A stretch of 64,000 nt of DNA from CAYUMU01 sp964445985 (GTDB lineage Bacteria > Planctomycetota > Planctomycetia > Pirellulales > S012-138): assembly GCA_964445985.1 (NCBI GenBank), contig CAYUMU010000017.1, forward strand, positions 22,938 to 86,937, in the 5' to 3' direction. The notes below the pieces were generated by a model, which was not told where the DNA came from, searched no databases, and saw only the letters and a program-made list of their open reading frames with translations. How positions within the stretch are numbered: the stretch's first letter is position 1; the number at the start of each line of letters is the position of its first letter. Shown piece after piece: positions 7,553-18,554 of the stretch. The position numbers and the translations under genes were made by a program.

Positions 7553-9711
7553 GGTTGATTCTCTTGTTCTTGCTTGGGAACGCGCACTTGAAGTTGCTTC
7601 TTATCCCAGTCGAGCTTGCCAAGCACCTGCTCGGGAAACTCCCAGCCGCCGGGTTGGTCTTGATAGATTCGCACTTGCGATTTTTCGGCCGCGAGCGCCA
7701 CTGCCTGGGGCATATCGAGCACGCGAAGCACGTTGAGCAGCACCGGTCCACCGTTTGCATGGCTTGGGGCCAGGTGATGCAGATCAAGGCGATGCACATG
7801 GGGAATGAATAGCGAGGCATAGAGGGCGACGCCGGCCAGCTCGTGATTGCCTTGCAGCCAAAGCTGGGTGTCTTTCAGGCCGGGCGTCGCCCTCAAGGCC
7901 GCGGCGGTTTGAATCGTATCCCACACGCGCATGCCATCGAGCGTTTGCCCCAGCAGCATATAGCGGCGGCGGATGTGCGTATGGTTGCGTTCGGCCGGGT
8001 TCCAGGCGGTGAGCCCCACGCCACGCGGAGCCACATAGGCCATCGCCCAAGGAAAGGCTTTGAACATGCCTTGGGTTTGACCGAAGCTTTCTTCATCAGG
8101 CTTGAGTCCATCTCCGGCCTGTGCTGTCTCGCTGGCCAGGTTCTTGGCAAAGCTGCCGGCATAGGTCGAAAGGAAATCCTGCCAGCCAGCTTCATCCAAA
8201 GTGTTGAGCACCACCAGGCTGGGTTTTTCCAGGCCGGCGCGCTGGGCAATGTACAGACGCAACCGGGTGTGATGTTGGCTGGTGAAATCGTAGGCGGCCA
8301 GTTCCACGCCGCCGCTCGTTGCCTTGAATACTTCTTGGAGATCGCGCGGGGGCGCTGCGCTGGGCCAGCCGCGGAATGATTTCTCTTTGAGTTCCGTCAA
8401 CAAACGGTCGCGGGTTTGTTGCCAGGCTTCCTTGTCGGCAGGAAGTTCAATCCTGGCCCTGGCGACAAATGTGTCATGAATGTTCGTATTCTTTTCATCG
8501 CTAGGCAAACTGTCGAACACGCGCAAGGCTTCGGGCGGAAACAGCTTTTCCGCCACCTTATGGATGGGGCGGCGTTCTTTCTTGAGAAAGCGATCGAACC
8601 ACACGAACGCATGGATATGTAATTCTTGCGTATCGAGATGCGGACCTTCGGTGATTTGCAAGCCCAGGTGGTCGTCTTTGCCATACAGGCGATAAATATC
8701 GCGCACCTGCGAGTGCAATCGCACCACGCCTTCCAACGGAAAGATGCGGTCTTTATCGGTGTTGGAAATGAGCAGCGGCCGGGGCGCCACCAGGGCCGCC
8801 ACTTGGGCGTAGTCCCAGCGATAGGTATTCACCATATACATGCAGTCGCAATGGCCAGCCACGCAGCCATCGACCACGTGGTTGGTCAGGTCGGTAATAC
8901 CAGCGACAGGCACGGCGGCCTTGATGCGTTCATCGATCGCGGCAATCCACCAGCTATAGGCGCCACCGCCCGAGCGGCCCGTCACTCCGAGCCGATCGCC
9001 ATCGACTTCCTTGCGGCTTTGCAAGTAATCGAGGGCGCGGATGCAATTCCAGGCTTCCACGCCGGCCGGAGTATAGCCCGCGGAGTTCCACCACCACATC
9101 TGGTTGTATTTGCCCTCGCCGTTGCGGACGCCGAACGTGCCATGGTGGGTGCCTTCGATCTCGCCCAACTGCAGGGTATCGATCGTCAGGCAGACATAGC
9201 CATTGCGGGCAAACCAACCGCCATGATGCTGGTAGGCGCTTTTGTTGCCCAGGCTGATGTCACCTTGCTTCACGCGGCCGTGACCGCATACATACAAAAT
9301 GGCAGGCAGTGGTTCCTTGATCTCTTTGGGAAGATAGAGACTGCCCGTCACATACAGACCAGGCCGGGATTGGAAGTGAATCTTTTCCACCGTGAATTCG
9401 GGATGCTCAACCCGGCCAGTAATGACTGGCTTGAGGGGCGTCTTTTCGGGTAGCGGCGACAGCCCAAGCATCTCCATCAATTGTTGGTGGTACGTCGCGC
9501 GGCGCGACTCCCAATCTTGCAGCGTATGAATGTCGGCCAGGCAATGATCGGCGAGGAGTTTGGTTTCTTGCCGAAAGTAGGCGGCCAACTGCTGATCGGC
9601 GGTTTGATGCCTGGCTGGTTTGGTTTCGGCCGCGGCGGTCGTGGATGGCCAAAACGAAGCGAAGGCGAGCGTTAGCGCCGCCTGCGCAAGGTAGGAACGT
9701 GGGCGAAGCAT
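7549..9711 (-). CDS. Exported alpha/beta-hydrolase (acetylxylan-esterase/prolyl-oligopeptidase-like)
   Basis: 720 residues from the ATG at 9711, beginning with a signal peptide (LAQAALTLAFASFW). A DxD-rich N-terminal region leads to the hydrolase core: YVCGHG (oxyanion region), GRSGGG with nucleophile Ser247, SNTDKDRIFP for the acid, and GPHLD with His358. A second, poorly defined domain of about 330 residues follows. The family cleaves ester or peptide bonds in polysaccharide or peptide substrates; which one applies cannot be read here. It is the first gene of the minus-strand set with the MBL protein, sulfatase and sialidase-like protein. The reading frame extends upstream to 9852, but that part lacks signal-peptide character. 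Confidence 0.82.
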   Translation of the reverse strand: MLRPRSYLAQAALTLAFASFWPSTTAAAETKPARHQTADQQLAAYFRQETKLLADHCLADIHTLQDWESRRATYHQQLMEMLGLSPLPEKTPLKPVITGRVEHPEFTVEKIHFQSRPGLYVTGSLYLPKEIKEPLPAILYVCGHGRVKQGDISLGNKSAYQHHGGWFARNGYVCLTIDTLQLGEIEGTHHGTFGVRNGEGKYNQMWWWNSAGYTPAGVEAWNCIRALDYLQSRKEVDGDRLGVTGRSGGGAYSWWIAAIDERIKAAVPVAGITDLTNHVVDGCVAGHCDCMYMVNTYRWDYAQVAALVAPRPLLISNTDKDRIFPLEGVVRLHSQVRDIYRLYGKDDHLGLQITEGPHLDTQELHIHAFVWFDRFLKKERRPIHKVAEKLFPPEALRVFDSLPSDEKNTNIHDTFVARARIELPADKEAWQQTRDRLLTELKEKSFRGWPSAAPPRDLQEVFKATSGGVELAAYDFTSQHHTRLRLYIAQRAGLEKPSLVVLNTLDEAGWQDFLSTYAGSFAKNLASETAQAGDGLKPDEESFGQTQGMFKAFPWAMAYVAPRGVGLTAWNPAERNHTHIRRRYMLLGQTLDGMRVWDTIQTAAALRATPGLKDTQLWLQGNHELAGVALYASLFIPHVHRLDLHHLAPSHANGGPVLLNVLRVLDMPQAVALAAEKSQVRIYQDQPGGWEFPEQVLGKLDWDKKQLQVRVPKQEQENQP

Positions 9712-9972
9712 GCAGTAATCCTTTGGGTTGCGAAGCCAGCGGGTGGAGGGATCAACGGTGAGTACGGTTGATTGTGGCTGGCCTGAGAAGCGGCTGCAAC
9801 TTTTAGTGGGGACGGGAGTTGCCGGCGCCCTACGTAGGGCGCGTCTTGCCAAAACCGCCCTCGGATCGGAAAGTGCAGCGATTCGCCGGATGGATTGGCG
9901 CGAAGAGGGCGCGGCTTCGCCGCGGAGTGCCGCTGATCAGGTCGGCTTTCGGCGAAAGTCGACCTATGGTTG

Positions 9973-9998
9973 AAATATCGCGATCGTACGATACATTT
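9973..9998. promoter_or_regulatory. Candidate operator: overlapping palindromes upstream of the ArsR gene
   Basis: Two perfect palindromes overlap: ATCGCGAT (9977-9984) and ATCGTACGAT (9983-9992), flanked by AAAT and ATTT. They lie in the divergent 328-base gap between the esterase operon and the ArsR-type gene, the usual place for such a repressor to act. Binding is inferred only. The rest of the gap shows no gene. Confidence 0.4.
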
Positions 9999-10039
9999 AA
10001 GGAGGGCGCGCACGTCCGTCCGAGAAGAGGGGCTTTCCA

Positions 10040-10381
10040 ATGGAGAAATCCGCCGTGGCGAAAACCGCGAAGGCTCAGGCTGCTCCGGCGGCGTTGTTAG
10101 ACATGGAAGCCCTCTCGAACGCGGCCGAGTGTCTGAAGACGCTGGCCCATCCGCACCGGTTGCGGATTGTGCAGATGCTGCTCCGCGGCCAATACACCGT
10201 GGGCGAACTGGCCGCGGCCTGCGAGATCCCCAGCCACATGGCCTCCGAGCATTTGCGACTGATGCAGCGGTGCGGATTCCTCGATAGCCGCAAAGAAGGC
10301 CGCCGCGCTTACTACAGCATCGCCGAGCCTCACCTGGCCAACATCATGGGCTGCGTGGAAGCCCGCTTCGGCCAGAAGTAG
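10040..10381 (+). CDS. ArsR/SmtB-type winged-helix regulator
   Basis: 113 residues. The core is typical of the ArsR family: CLKTLAHPHRLRIVQMLLRG (helix 1-2), YTVGELAAACEIPSHMASEHLRLMQRCGFL (helix-turn-helix) and the wing SRKEGRRAYYSI. No ELCV-type metal box is evident in helix 3, where VGELAAACEIP has one Cys, so metal sensing is uncertain. The purine-rich GAAGAGGGG sits about 8 bases before the ATG. Divergent to the esterase-sulfatase operon, with palindromes between them that could be its operator. Confidence 0.88.
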   Translation: MEKSAVAKTAKAQAAPAALLDMEALSNAAECLKTLAHPHRLRIVQMLLRGQYTVGELAAACEIPSHMASEHLRLMQRCGFLDSRKEGRRAYYSIAEPHLANIMGCVEARFGQK

Positions 10382-10402
10382 CGGCGACTTGCCCAATTCC
10401 CC

Positions 10403-11851
10403 CTACGCTCCACCCCGTTTGATGACCTTCAATTCGTCTGCCTCGGGCAGGGCCTTGTAATACGGGTCGAGCGGAAAGCACCCGGAGATCAGGCCGTTGC
10501 GGGGCGCCGTGGTGCAATCGCTGAAGGTGCGGCAGATGCGTTTGCGGACTAGCTGGCCCGTCGCCAGGCTGTCGGCCGGCAGTTCGGGATACGACAGCAC
10601 CATGCGGCCCAGGCCCACGAAATCGATCCAATCTTCGCGAACCACCGCTTGCGCCACGTGCGGCACAAAGTCTTGCAGGCAGGTGTAGCCGGTGCCGACC
10701 AGGGGCAGGTCGGGGCAAGCCTGTTTACAAATGCGCGCGGCTTCGATCTGGCGGGCCACGCCTTGCAGCGGGTCTTCTGGCGGCAGGTAGCCATCGCTGG
10801 GCGGAAAGAACGCCGGCCGCTGGATGTGCGGATTGTAATAGGGGCTGCCGCAGGAAAGGTTCACCATCGCCACGCCCCAGCTTTGCATCTGGTGCAGCAA
10901 CTCGATGGTTTCGCTCAGGTCGTACCGCAACGGATCGTCGGGATTGGAACCAAAGCCAAACTGGTACGGCAGCAGATCGCGGTAAGGATACGGCTGCCCT
11001 ACTTCGGTGCTGGTTTGGTAAGGCACAATATCGAACGCGCTGAGCCGCACGCCGACGATCAGCTCGGGCCGTTCGCTACGAACTCGTTCAATAATGGTCC
11101 GCAACACGCGGCCGCGGCCTGCCAGGTCGCCGCCGAATTTGCCGGGCCGCACGCGGGCACTGAGGAACTCGTGCAGCAAATAGCCATGACAGGCCTTCAC
11201 ATCCACAAACCGAAAGCCAACATCGGCCGCCAGGTGGGCCGCGATCACGTAGTTATCGATCAACCGTTCCAGGTCGTCGTCGGTCCACACAATGGAAGTA
11301 TTGCCGGGGTCGATGCCAAACTTGGCGTCGAGCAGCGGGTGGTGGTAGGCGATTCGCGGTTCGAGCTGCTTGCCGTTGGGACGCGAGAAGCGGCCCGAAT
11401 GCGTGAGCTGCAAACCCACCAGCAGGTCGTCGCTACCGCCGAAGCATTTTTCGTGCTCGCTCGTAACCTCGGCCAGCAGCGCCGCCAGGCCGGCGCGGTT
11501 TTCTGGCAGGGCGAGGGTTTGGTTGGGATTGGCGCGGCCGTCGGGCTGCACGGCGGCCGCCTCGCCTCCCCAAATGAGCTTGGCGCCGCTACGGCCAAAT
11601 AGTCGCCAGCGGCGCAGGGTGTGTTCACTAGGGCTGCCGTCGCGGTTGGCGTCCCAGCCTTCCATGGGGTGGATGCACCAGCGGTTGCCCACGCGGAAGC
11701 CGGCGATGTCGCAGGGCGCGGCCAGCGGTGAACCGGCGGCGGCCGTGAGAATGGCGTCATCGACCGGCAGCGAGACTTGCAGGCTTGCCAGCCGCGCGCG
11801 CAACTCATCCGCCGTTTTCAGCTGAGCCACCTTGGGGTAACTGTCCGCCAT
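10403..11851 (-). CDS. NADH:flavin oxidoreductase (Old Yellow Enzyme-like)
   Basis: 482 residues from the ATG at 11851. It has the TIM-barrel OYE pattern: CIHPMEGWDA near the FMN site, LQLTHSGRFSRP, an AAHLAADVGFRFVDVKACHGYLL strand/helix corresponding to the substrate-binding HGYL motif, GVRLSAFD, and VGLGRMVLSYPEL near the C-terminus where the FMN phosphate loop is expected. A Cys-rich 4Fe-4S signature is only partly visible (KRICRTFSDCTTAPRNG). Likely a cytoplasmic FMN enzyme reducing an unsaturated carbonyl compound. Its stop is 22 bases from the ArsR stop (convergent). Confidence 0.8.
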   Translation of the reverse strand: MADSYPKVAQLKTADELRARLASLQVSLPVDDAILTAAAGSPLAAPCDIAGFRVGNRWCIHPMEGWDANRDGSPSEHTLRRWRLFGRSGAKLIWGGEAAAVQPDGRANPNQTLALPENRAGLAALLAEVTSEHEKCFGGSDDLLVGLQLTHSGRFSRPNGKQLEPRIAYHHPLLDAKFGIDPGNTSIVWTDDDLERLIDNYVIAAHLAADVGFRFVDVKACHGYLLHEFLSARVRPGKFGGDLAGRGRVLRTIIERVRSERPELIVGVRLSAFDIVPYQTSTEVGQPYPYRDLLPYQFGFGSNPDDPLRYDLSETIELLHQMQSWGVAMVNLSCGSPYYNPHIQRPAFFPPSDGYLPPEDPLQGVARQIEAARICKQACPDLPLVGTGYTCLQDFVPHVAQAVVREDWIDFVGLGRMVLSYPELPADSLATGQLVRKRICRTFSDCTTAPRNGLISGCFPLDPYYKALPEADELKVIKRGGA

Positions 11852-12218
11852 ATTCGCCGATCCCAAATTGCGACGCGAAGGGCCAACTCATTCTGCCGCC
11901 GATACTCGCCCCAATCCGCCGCGATTGCAAGGGGGGATCAACAACGCGGAAAGACGGAAAGCAACGGGATCGCAGTGCGTTCGGATTCGAAGCAGAACAA
12001 CGTCCCACATTCAACGGACGATCATTTTGCCATAGTGTGAATCCAGCCGCGGCAGACGAACGGAGCGCGTTGTGCCAAACCGCGGATACATCGTTCCTGC
12101 CATGGTCGCAATTCGAGCGGCCTTTCTCGTGCGCTGGATCCCCGCCTTCGCGGGGATGACAAAACGTGGGAACATTACTTAATTCTCCTTACCGCTCCTC
12201 ACGTTTTGCCAGGCTCGC
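11852..12218. other. Intergenic region without a recognisable gene
   Basis: No convincing reading frame or RNA is seen. The region holds one REP-like palindrome at 12134-12160 near the 3' end of the NADH dehydrogenase gene. Confidence 0.6.
12134..12160 (-). repeat. REP-like palindrome, copy 1
   Basis: A 27-base element reading, on the minus strand, GTCATCCCCGCG ... CGGGGATCCAG; the inner CCCCGC/GCGGGG arms form a hairpin. Further copies occur at 18323-18405 and 19953-19979. Confidence 0.8.
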
Positions 12219-13640
12219 TCAGGCTTTGGGGTTGGCGGCCTGGTCTGCCGCGCCGGCCGCGACTGGCTCTTTCTCGCCATCGAGATCGGGCAACAGTGCT
12301 TCTCCCGTGATCAGCAGGGCCGTGCGATTGCGCGTGATGTAATTCCAGGCCCACTGCATGAGCACGAGAATGCGGTTTTGAAAGCCGACCAGGTACATCA
12401 AGTGAATGAACAGCCAGGCGAGCCAGGCCAGAATGCCGCTGATGTGAATCTTGCCCACCATCGCCACCGCGCGGCCCCGGCCGATGGTCGCCATCGATCC
12501 TTTGTCGCGGAAATGAAAGGCCGGCGTGGGTTTTCGCTCCAGTTTGCGGGCAATCTTGCGTGCCACGTACTGCCCTTGCTGAATGGCCACGGGGGCCACG
12601 CCAGGGAGCGGCGGCGCCGGCTTTCCGTCCTTCCCATCGCCGGTGGGAAAGTGCGCCAGGTCGCCAATCACAAAGACTTCGGGATGATCGGGCAGGGAGC
12701 AATCGTTCCGCACCATTACCCGGCCCACGCGATCGAGTTCCGCCCCGGCGCTTTCGGCCAGGGCTTTGCCCAGCGGCGAAGCCTGCACGCCCGCGGCCCA
12801 AAATACGGTGTGCGTGTGAATGGTTTCTTCTTCCACGGCGCCGTCGGGCTTTTGATGCGATACGGCCACCGAGTTGGGTAACAGCTGGGTTACGCGGCAG
12901 TTGGTCCGCACGGTCACGCCCAACTGCCTCAGGCTTTCTTCGGCCCGCTGGCAAAGTTTGGGCGGATAGTTGGAAAGCACGCGGTCGAGCCCCTCGATCA
13001 GCAGCACCTTGGCCCGGCCGGGTTGGATGCGGCGGAAGCTGCGTCGCAGCGTGTTTTGGGCCAACTCGCCAATCGCCCCGGCCAGTTCCACGCCCGTCGG
13101 CCCGGCCCCCACCACCACAAACGTCAGCCAGGCTTCAATACTGGGGTGCAGGGCCTTGAGGCGGTCGTCGGGATCGACTGCGGCATCGCCCAGGCGTTCG
13201 GCCGTTTCAAAGGCCAGCAGCAACCGCCGCCGCATTTCGGTGGCGTCTTCCAGGGCTTTCAGGCCGGGCGCCAAATGTTCCCATTCGGGGTGCCCAAAGT
13301 AATGGTGCCGAACCCCGGCCGCAACCACCAGCGAATCGTAGTGAAGTTCGCCATCGGTCAGCAGCACCCGGCGATTGGGCACGTCGAAGCCTGCCACGTC
13401 GCCCAGCAGCACCTCCACGTTCTTCTGATGCTTGAGCACGGCGCGCAAGGGCGACGCAATGTTGGCCGGCGACAATCCACCGGTGGCGACCTGGTATAGC
13501 AGCGGCTGAAACAGATGAAAATTGCGGCGATCCACCAGGGTGATGGTCACCGGCGCCCGGCGCAGGGAGCGGCAAACATTCAAGCCGCCAAACCCGCCGC
13601 CCACTACCACCACGTGATGACGTCGCTGTTGTGTGGTCAT
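12219..13640 (-). CDS. ndh: Type II NADH dehydrogenase (NDH-2)
   Basis: 473 residues. Typical NDH-2: an N-terminal Rossmann FAD site VVVVGGGFGGLNV, the quinone-site phrase FHLFQPLLYQVATGGLSP, a second nucleotide site VVVGAGPTGVELAGAIGEL for NADH, VFWAAGV, FVIGDLA, VAIQQGQYVAR, and a C-terminal membrane-contacting region (LAWLFIHLMYLVGFQNRILVL). It oxidises NADH and reduces quinone without proton pumping at the cytoplasmic face. Cysteines of the subgroup with CxxC insertions are absent. The gene is monocistronic and divergent from the GGDEF gene, 262 bases away. Confidence 0.93.
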   Translation of the reverse strand: MTTQQRRHHVVVVGGGFGGLNVCRSLRRAPVTITLVDRRNFHLFQPLLYQVATGGLSPANIASPLRAVLKHQKNVEVLLGDVAGFDVPNRRVLLTDGELHYDSLVVAAGVRHHYFGHPEWEHLAPGLKALEDATEMRRRLLLAFETAERLGDAAVDPDDRLKALHPSIEAWLTFVVVGAGPTGVELAGAIGELAQNTLRRSFRRIQPGRAKVLLIEGLDRVLSNYPPKLCQRAEESLRQLGVTVRTNCRVTQLLPNSVAVSHQKPDGAVEEETIHTHTVFWAAGVQASPLGKALAESAGAELDRVGRVMVRNDCSLPDHPEVFVIGDLAHFPTGDGKDGKPAPPLPGVAPVAIQQGQYVARKIARKLERKPTPAFHFRDKGSMATIGRGRAVAMVGKIHISGILAWLAWLFIHLMYLVGFQNRILVLMQWAWNYITRNRTALLITGEALLPDLDGEKEPVAAGAADQAANPKA

Positions 13641-13902
13641 TTTTTTTAAGCTTCTTAACGCGGGTAAATCTCAGCTGGAGCGAACTCCACCGATGGTCTT
13701 GGTCGCTTGCGAAGATGTTAGCACATTCAGACCGCAGGCGGGGCAATCAGCCAGACGTGCCAGTCTTGTCGATAAAAGCACGGATTCCGGCGGTATCGAT
13801 GGTAGCAGTCTCGCGTTTGACATTGCGCGGGGGAGAGCTACAGAAACCATAGGAGCGGTTCCGCGCCGCTCCAGCCATTCCTTCCTTGGGCGGCCGGATA
13901 AT

Positions 13903-15390
13903 ATGTTTTCCACGTCCACCATCTTGCTGATCGTGGCCGTTTCGGCGGTGGAGATCGCGCTGGGCGTGACCTTGGGCTGGTGGATGCGCGGCGGACGCGA
14001 GCGGCGGCACCTGCAGCAACAGGCCCAAGTTCAGCGGGCCATCGGCAAAATTCAGCAGTTGACCAGCGACGTGGCCGGCGATGTCGGCCGGCATCAGTCG
14101 CAAATGAGCAGCATCAACCAGGAACTGGCCCTCTGGGGGGCGCCCTCCAAAGAATCGCTGCAATCCAAAGTCGATGAAATTGTTGAGGTCAACAACCACC
14201 TCCGGCAAAAGCTCCGCAAGGCCGAAGACAAGCTGCAAGAGCAAGCCCAGGTTATCCAAACCGTTCAACAGGCCAACCGCACCGACGCCCTGACCGGCGT
14301 GGCCAACCGCCGGGCTTTCAACGACGATCTCCAACAAAACCTGCAAGCGGCCAAAGAGCAAACAGCGCCGCTGTCGCTCCTGTTGATCGACGTCGATCGT
14401 TTCAAGCAGGTGAACGACAAGCATGGGCATCAAGCCGGCGATCAGGTGTTGCAGCGCGTCGCCGCGGCCCTGGTTTCGGCCCTGCCCGACGCGCAGCTCG
14501 TGGCCCGCTACGGGGGCGAGGAATTTGCCGCCATCCTGCCGGGCGCCACCCTGGCCGAAGCGCGACAGGCGGCCGAAAAAGCCCGGCAGGCGGTCGAATC
14601 GCAAGTCATCGATCTGGGAATTCAAAAGCTCAAAGTGACCATCAGCAGCGGTCTCGTGGCCGCTTTGCCTGAAGACGATGTCGATACGTTCCTGCGTCGC
14701 GCCGATACGGCCTTGTATGCCAGCAAAGAAGCCGGCCGCAATTGCACCCACGCCCACGACGGCCAACAACTGCTGCGGGTGGGCGGGGGAGAGTCCGCCG
14801 ACGCCCGGCGTCCGGTGGTGTCGCAAGTTCCCCAACGCGCGGCCGAACACGTTTCGTCCGATGCGCGAATCGACGGCCTCACCGGGCTGCCCAACCGCCG
14901 CGCCTTCAGCGAACAATTGCGAACCGAGATTGGCCAGAGCACCGCCGCCGATGACCTCAGCTTGCTGCTGCTGGACGTGGACCAACTCGAGAAGATTAAC
15001 CAACGCTTCGGGCACACCCTGGGCGATGTCATGCTCCGCGCCGTATCGCAAATCTTGCGCACGGCCACCACTTCGGGAACCTTTGCCGCCCGCTTCGAAG
15101 GGGCCACGTTTGCCGTGCTGCTGGCGGGCGCCGGCATCGAAACCGCCGTGCTCATCGCCGAACGGCTGCGCATGGCCATGTCGTTGTGCCGACTGCGGGC
15201 CGGCGCCAACGAACTGCGGTTCACCGTCAGCACCGGCGTGTCCGCCGCCCTGCCCGGCGACGACAGCGTGGCCCTCATCAAACGAGCCACCACCGCCTTG
15301 CTCATCTCCAAACGGGCCGGCGGCGACACCTCGCATACCTTCGACGGCCGCAACTGTGCCCAAGTGAGCGCCGAATTGCTCAGCTCGTAA
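13903..15390 (+). CDS. Membrane-anchored double-GGDEF diguanylate cyclase-like protein
   Basis: 495 residues from the ATG at 13903: one N-terminal membrane helix (5-28), a coiled-coil-like segment (about 35-125), then two GGDEF domains. Domain 1 (128-285) starts DALTGVANRRAF and has GGEEF at 204-208, so it should make c-di-GMP; no RxxD inhibitory site precedes it. Domain 2 (324-480) starts DGLTGLPNRRAF, keeps LDVDQLEKIN, but EGATF at 399-403 replaces GGDEF, so it is probably inactive and may serve binding or dimerisation. The frame extends upstream to 13633, but that part has no family similarity and overlaps the ndh promoter region. Confidence 0.88.
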   Translation: MFSTSTILLIVAVSAVEIALGVTLGWWMRGGRERRHLQQQAQVQRAIGKIQQLTSDVAGDVGRHQSQMSSINQELALWGAPSKESLQSKVDEIVEVNNHLRQKLRKAEDKLQEQAQVIQTVQQANRTDALTGVANRRAFNDDLQQNLQAAKEQTAPLSLLLIDVDRFKQVNDKHGHQAGDQVLQRVAAALVSALPDAQLVARYGGEEFAAILPGATLAEARQAAEKARQAVESQVIDLGIQKLKVTISSGLVAALPEDDVDTFLRRADTALYASKEAGRNCTHAHDGQQLLRVGGGESADARRPVVSQVPQRAAEHVSSDARIDGLTGLPNRRAFSEQLRTEIGQSTAADDLSLLLLDVDQLEKINQRFGHTLGDVMLRAVSQILRTATTSGTFAARFEGATFAVLLAGAGIETAVLIAERLRMAMSLCRLRAGANELRFTVSTGVSAALPGDDSVALIKRATTALLISKRAGGDTSHTFDGRNCAQVSAELLSS

Positions 15391-16204
15391 GACCGTCGGA
15401 CAAGCCTATCACTAATTTTCCATCCATAGAAATCGTCGTATTCCGACATGAACATGCAACCGGCATTCCACCCCCAAAATGCGGGTGTCTCGGCATGTAA
15501 CTCGCGGCGATACCGAGTCTTACGGCGTGCAATCTGAATGGTCAAATCTGTCAGGCCATTAATATTTTCGCGAACTCGCTATTGCCTCGCCTGTCACTGG
15601 AAGGGATACTAATATGTGGCAGAAGCAGAAACGCTTCCCCCGCCAAGCGGCAAATCCTTTGCCGGCAACGATGCTCAGCCCGACTTGACGGGGACCGAAG
15701 GGATCGGTTTACCTCAACAGTCTGCCTGCCTTTTTAGCTTCTCGCTACGCCTCTTAGCTCTTTTTCAACTTCCGTTGAATCGCTCCCGCGGTCGCTGCTG
15801 CGCGGTGCGAGCTTTCTGCGGTCGCCGCGACCCAGGTTCACTTTCCAAAGCATGGCGTTGGTGCTTGCGCGGTAAGGAACCTAGGGCCAGGCCTTGGCGC
15901 CGCAGGTTGCCTCGTCCGTGCCGTAAACGGCTGCGCCGATAGGTAACCTCCGGGCCATATACGGCCGGTAGGCGAAGCCCGTTCAGCGGCCAACACAAAC
16001 CGTCAGCAACCCGCAACCCGTTTCAGGAATCACTTACCCTCGAAAGAATTAGCAACAATCGCGCACCCGTTTTGCTGAGGCAGTTATTTCCCTCCACCGC
16101 TCACACCGGCGGCAGGGGGCTCAAACACAATCCCTCCGGCGACTAGGATCGTCGCCGCCAAAGACAGGTCGCGACAGAGCACAGAAACAGAAGGGGAACA
16201 GCAT
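15391..16204. other. Long intergenic region upstream of prkA
   Basis: About 810 bases with no frame that looks coding; the longest (15616-15942 plus) has the shuffled Arg/Pro composition of noncoding GC-rich DNA. An AT-richer stretch around 15541-15610 could hold a promoter. No tRNA, riboswitch or classic ncRNA was recognised. Its length suggests a long leader or regulatory region for the prkA module. Confidence 0.5.
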
Positions 16205-18250
<2,046 letters not shown>

Positions 18251-18322
18251 TGCCGCCTCGGCAGGCACGGCGCCCGGTGTCGTCCGCCCCGCCTCTTTGA
18301 GAATTTAGTATCGCCATGTTCC

Positions 18323-18405
18323 GTCATCCCCGCGCAGAGCCTGCCCTCGTGAAGACGGGGGCGGGAATCCAGAACCCAGTCATCCCCGCGCAGGCGGGAA
18401 TCCAG
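18323..18405 (+). repeat. REP-like palindromes, copies 2 and 3 (tandem)
   Basis: 18379-18405 is an intact copy (GTCATCCCCGCG ... CGGGAATCCAG); 18323-18372 has the same two ends but a diverged, longer middle. They lie in the 304-base gap between prkA and the DUF444 gene, which otherwise shows no gene. The hairpins may affect mRNA stability between the two cistrons. Confidence 0.8.
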
Positions 18406-18554
18406 CGCACGAGAGAAACAGCGTGAATGGCAGCCATGATCGAAACAATAAATCCGCCATGAGGACAACGGCATTAATTATCGAGCATGGTTGAATTTTC
18501 TCTGACCCACAACGCCTGTTCATTTTCCAACCCTCACCGTCAGGTCTAAAGACC

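Noticed and set aside
9999..10006. AAGGAGGG as ribosome-binding site for the ArsR gene
   Set aside because: It lies 34 bases before the ATG with no in-frame start at proper spacing; the GAAGAGGGG nearer the ATG fits better.
13633..13902. N-terminal extension of the double-GGDEF protein
   Set aside because: The membrane helix and typical start are at 13903; the upstream part overlaps the ndh start region and has no recognisable feature.
15616..15942. 108-codon frame upstream of prkA
   Set aside because: Arg/Pro/Leu-rich composition without motif or start signal; looks like noncoding GC-rich DNA.
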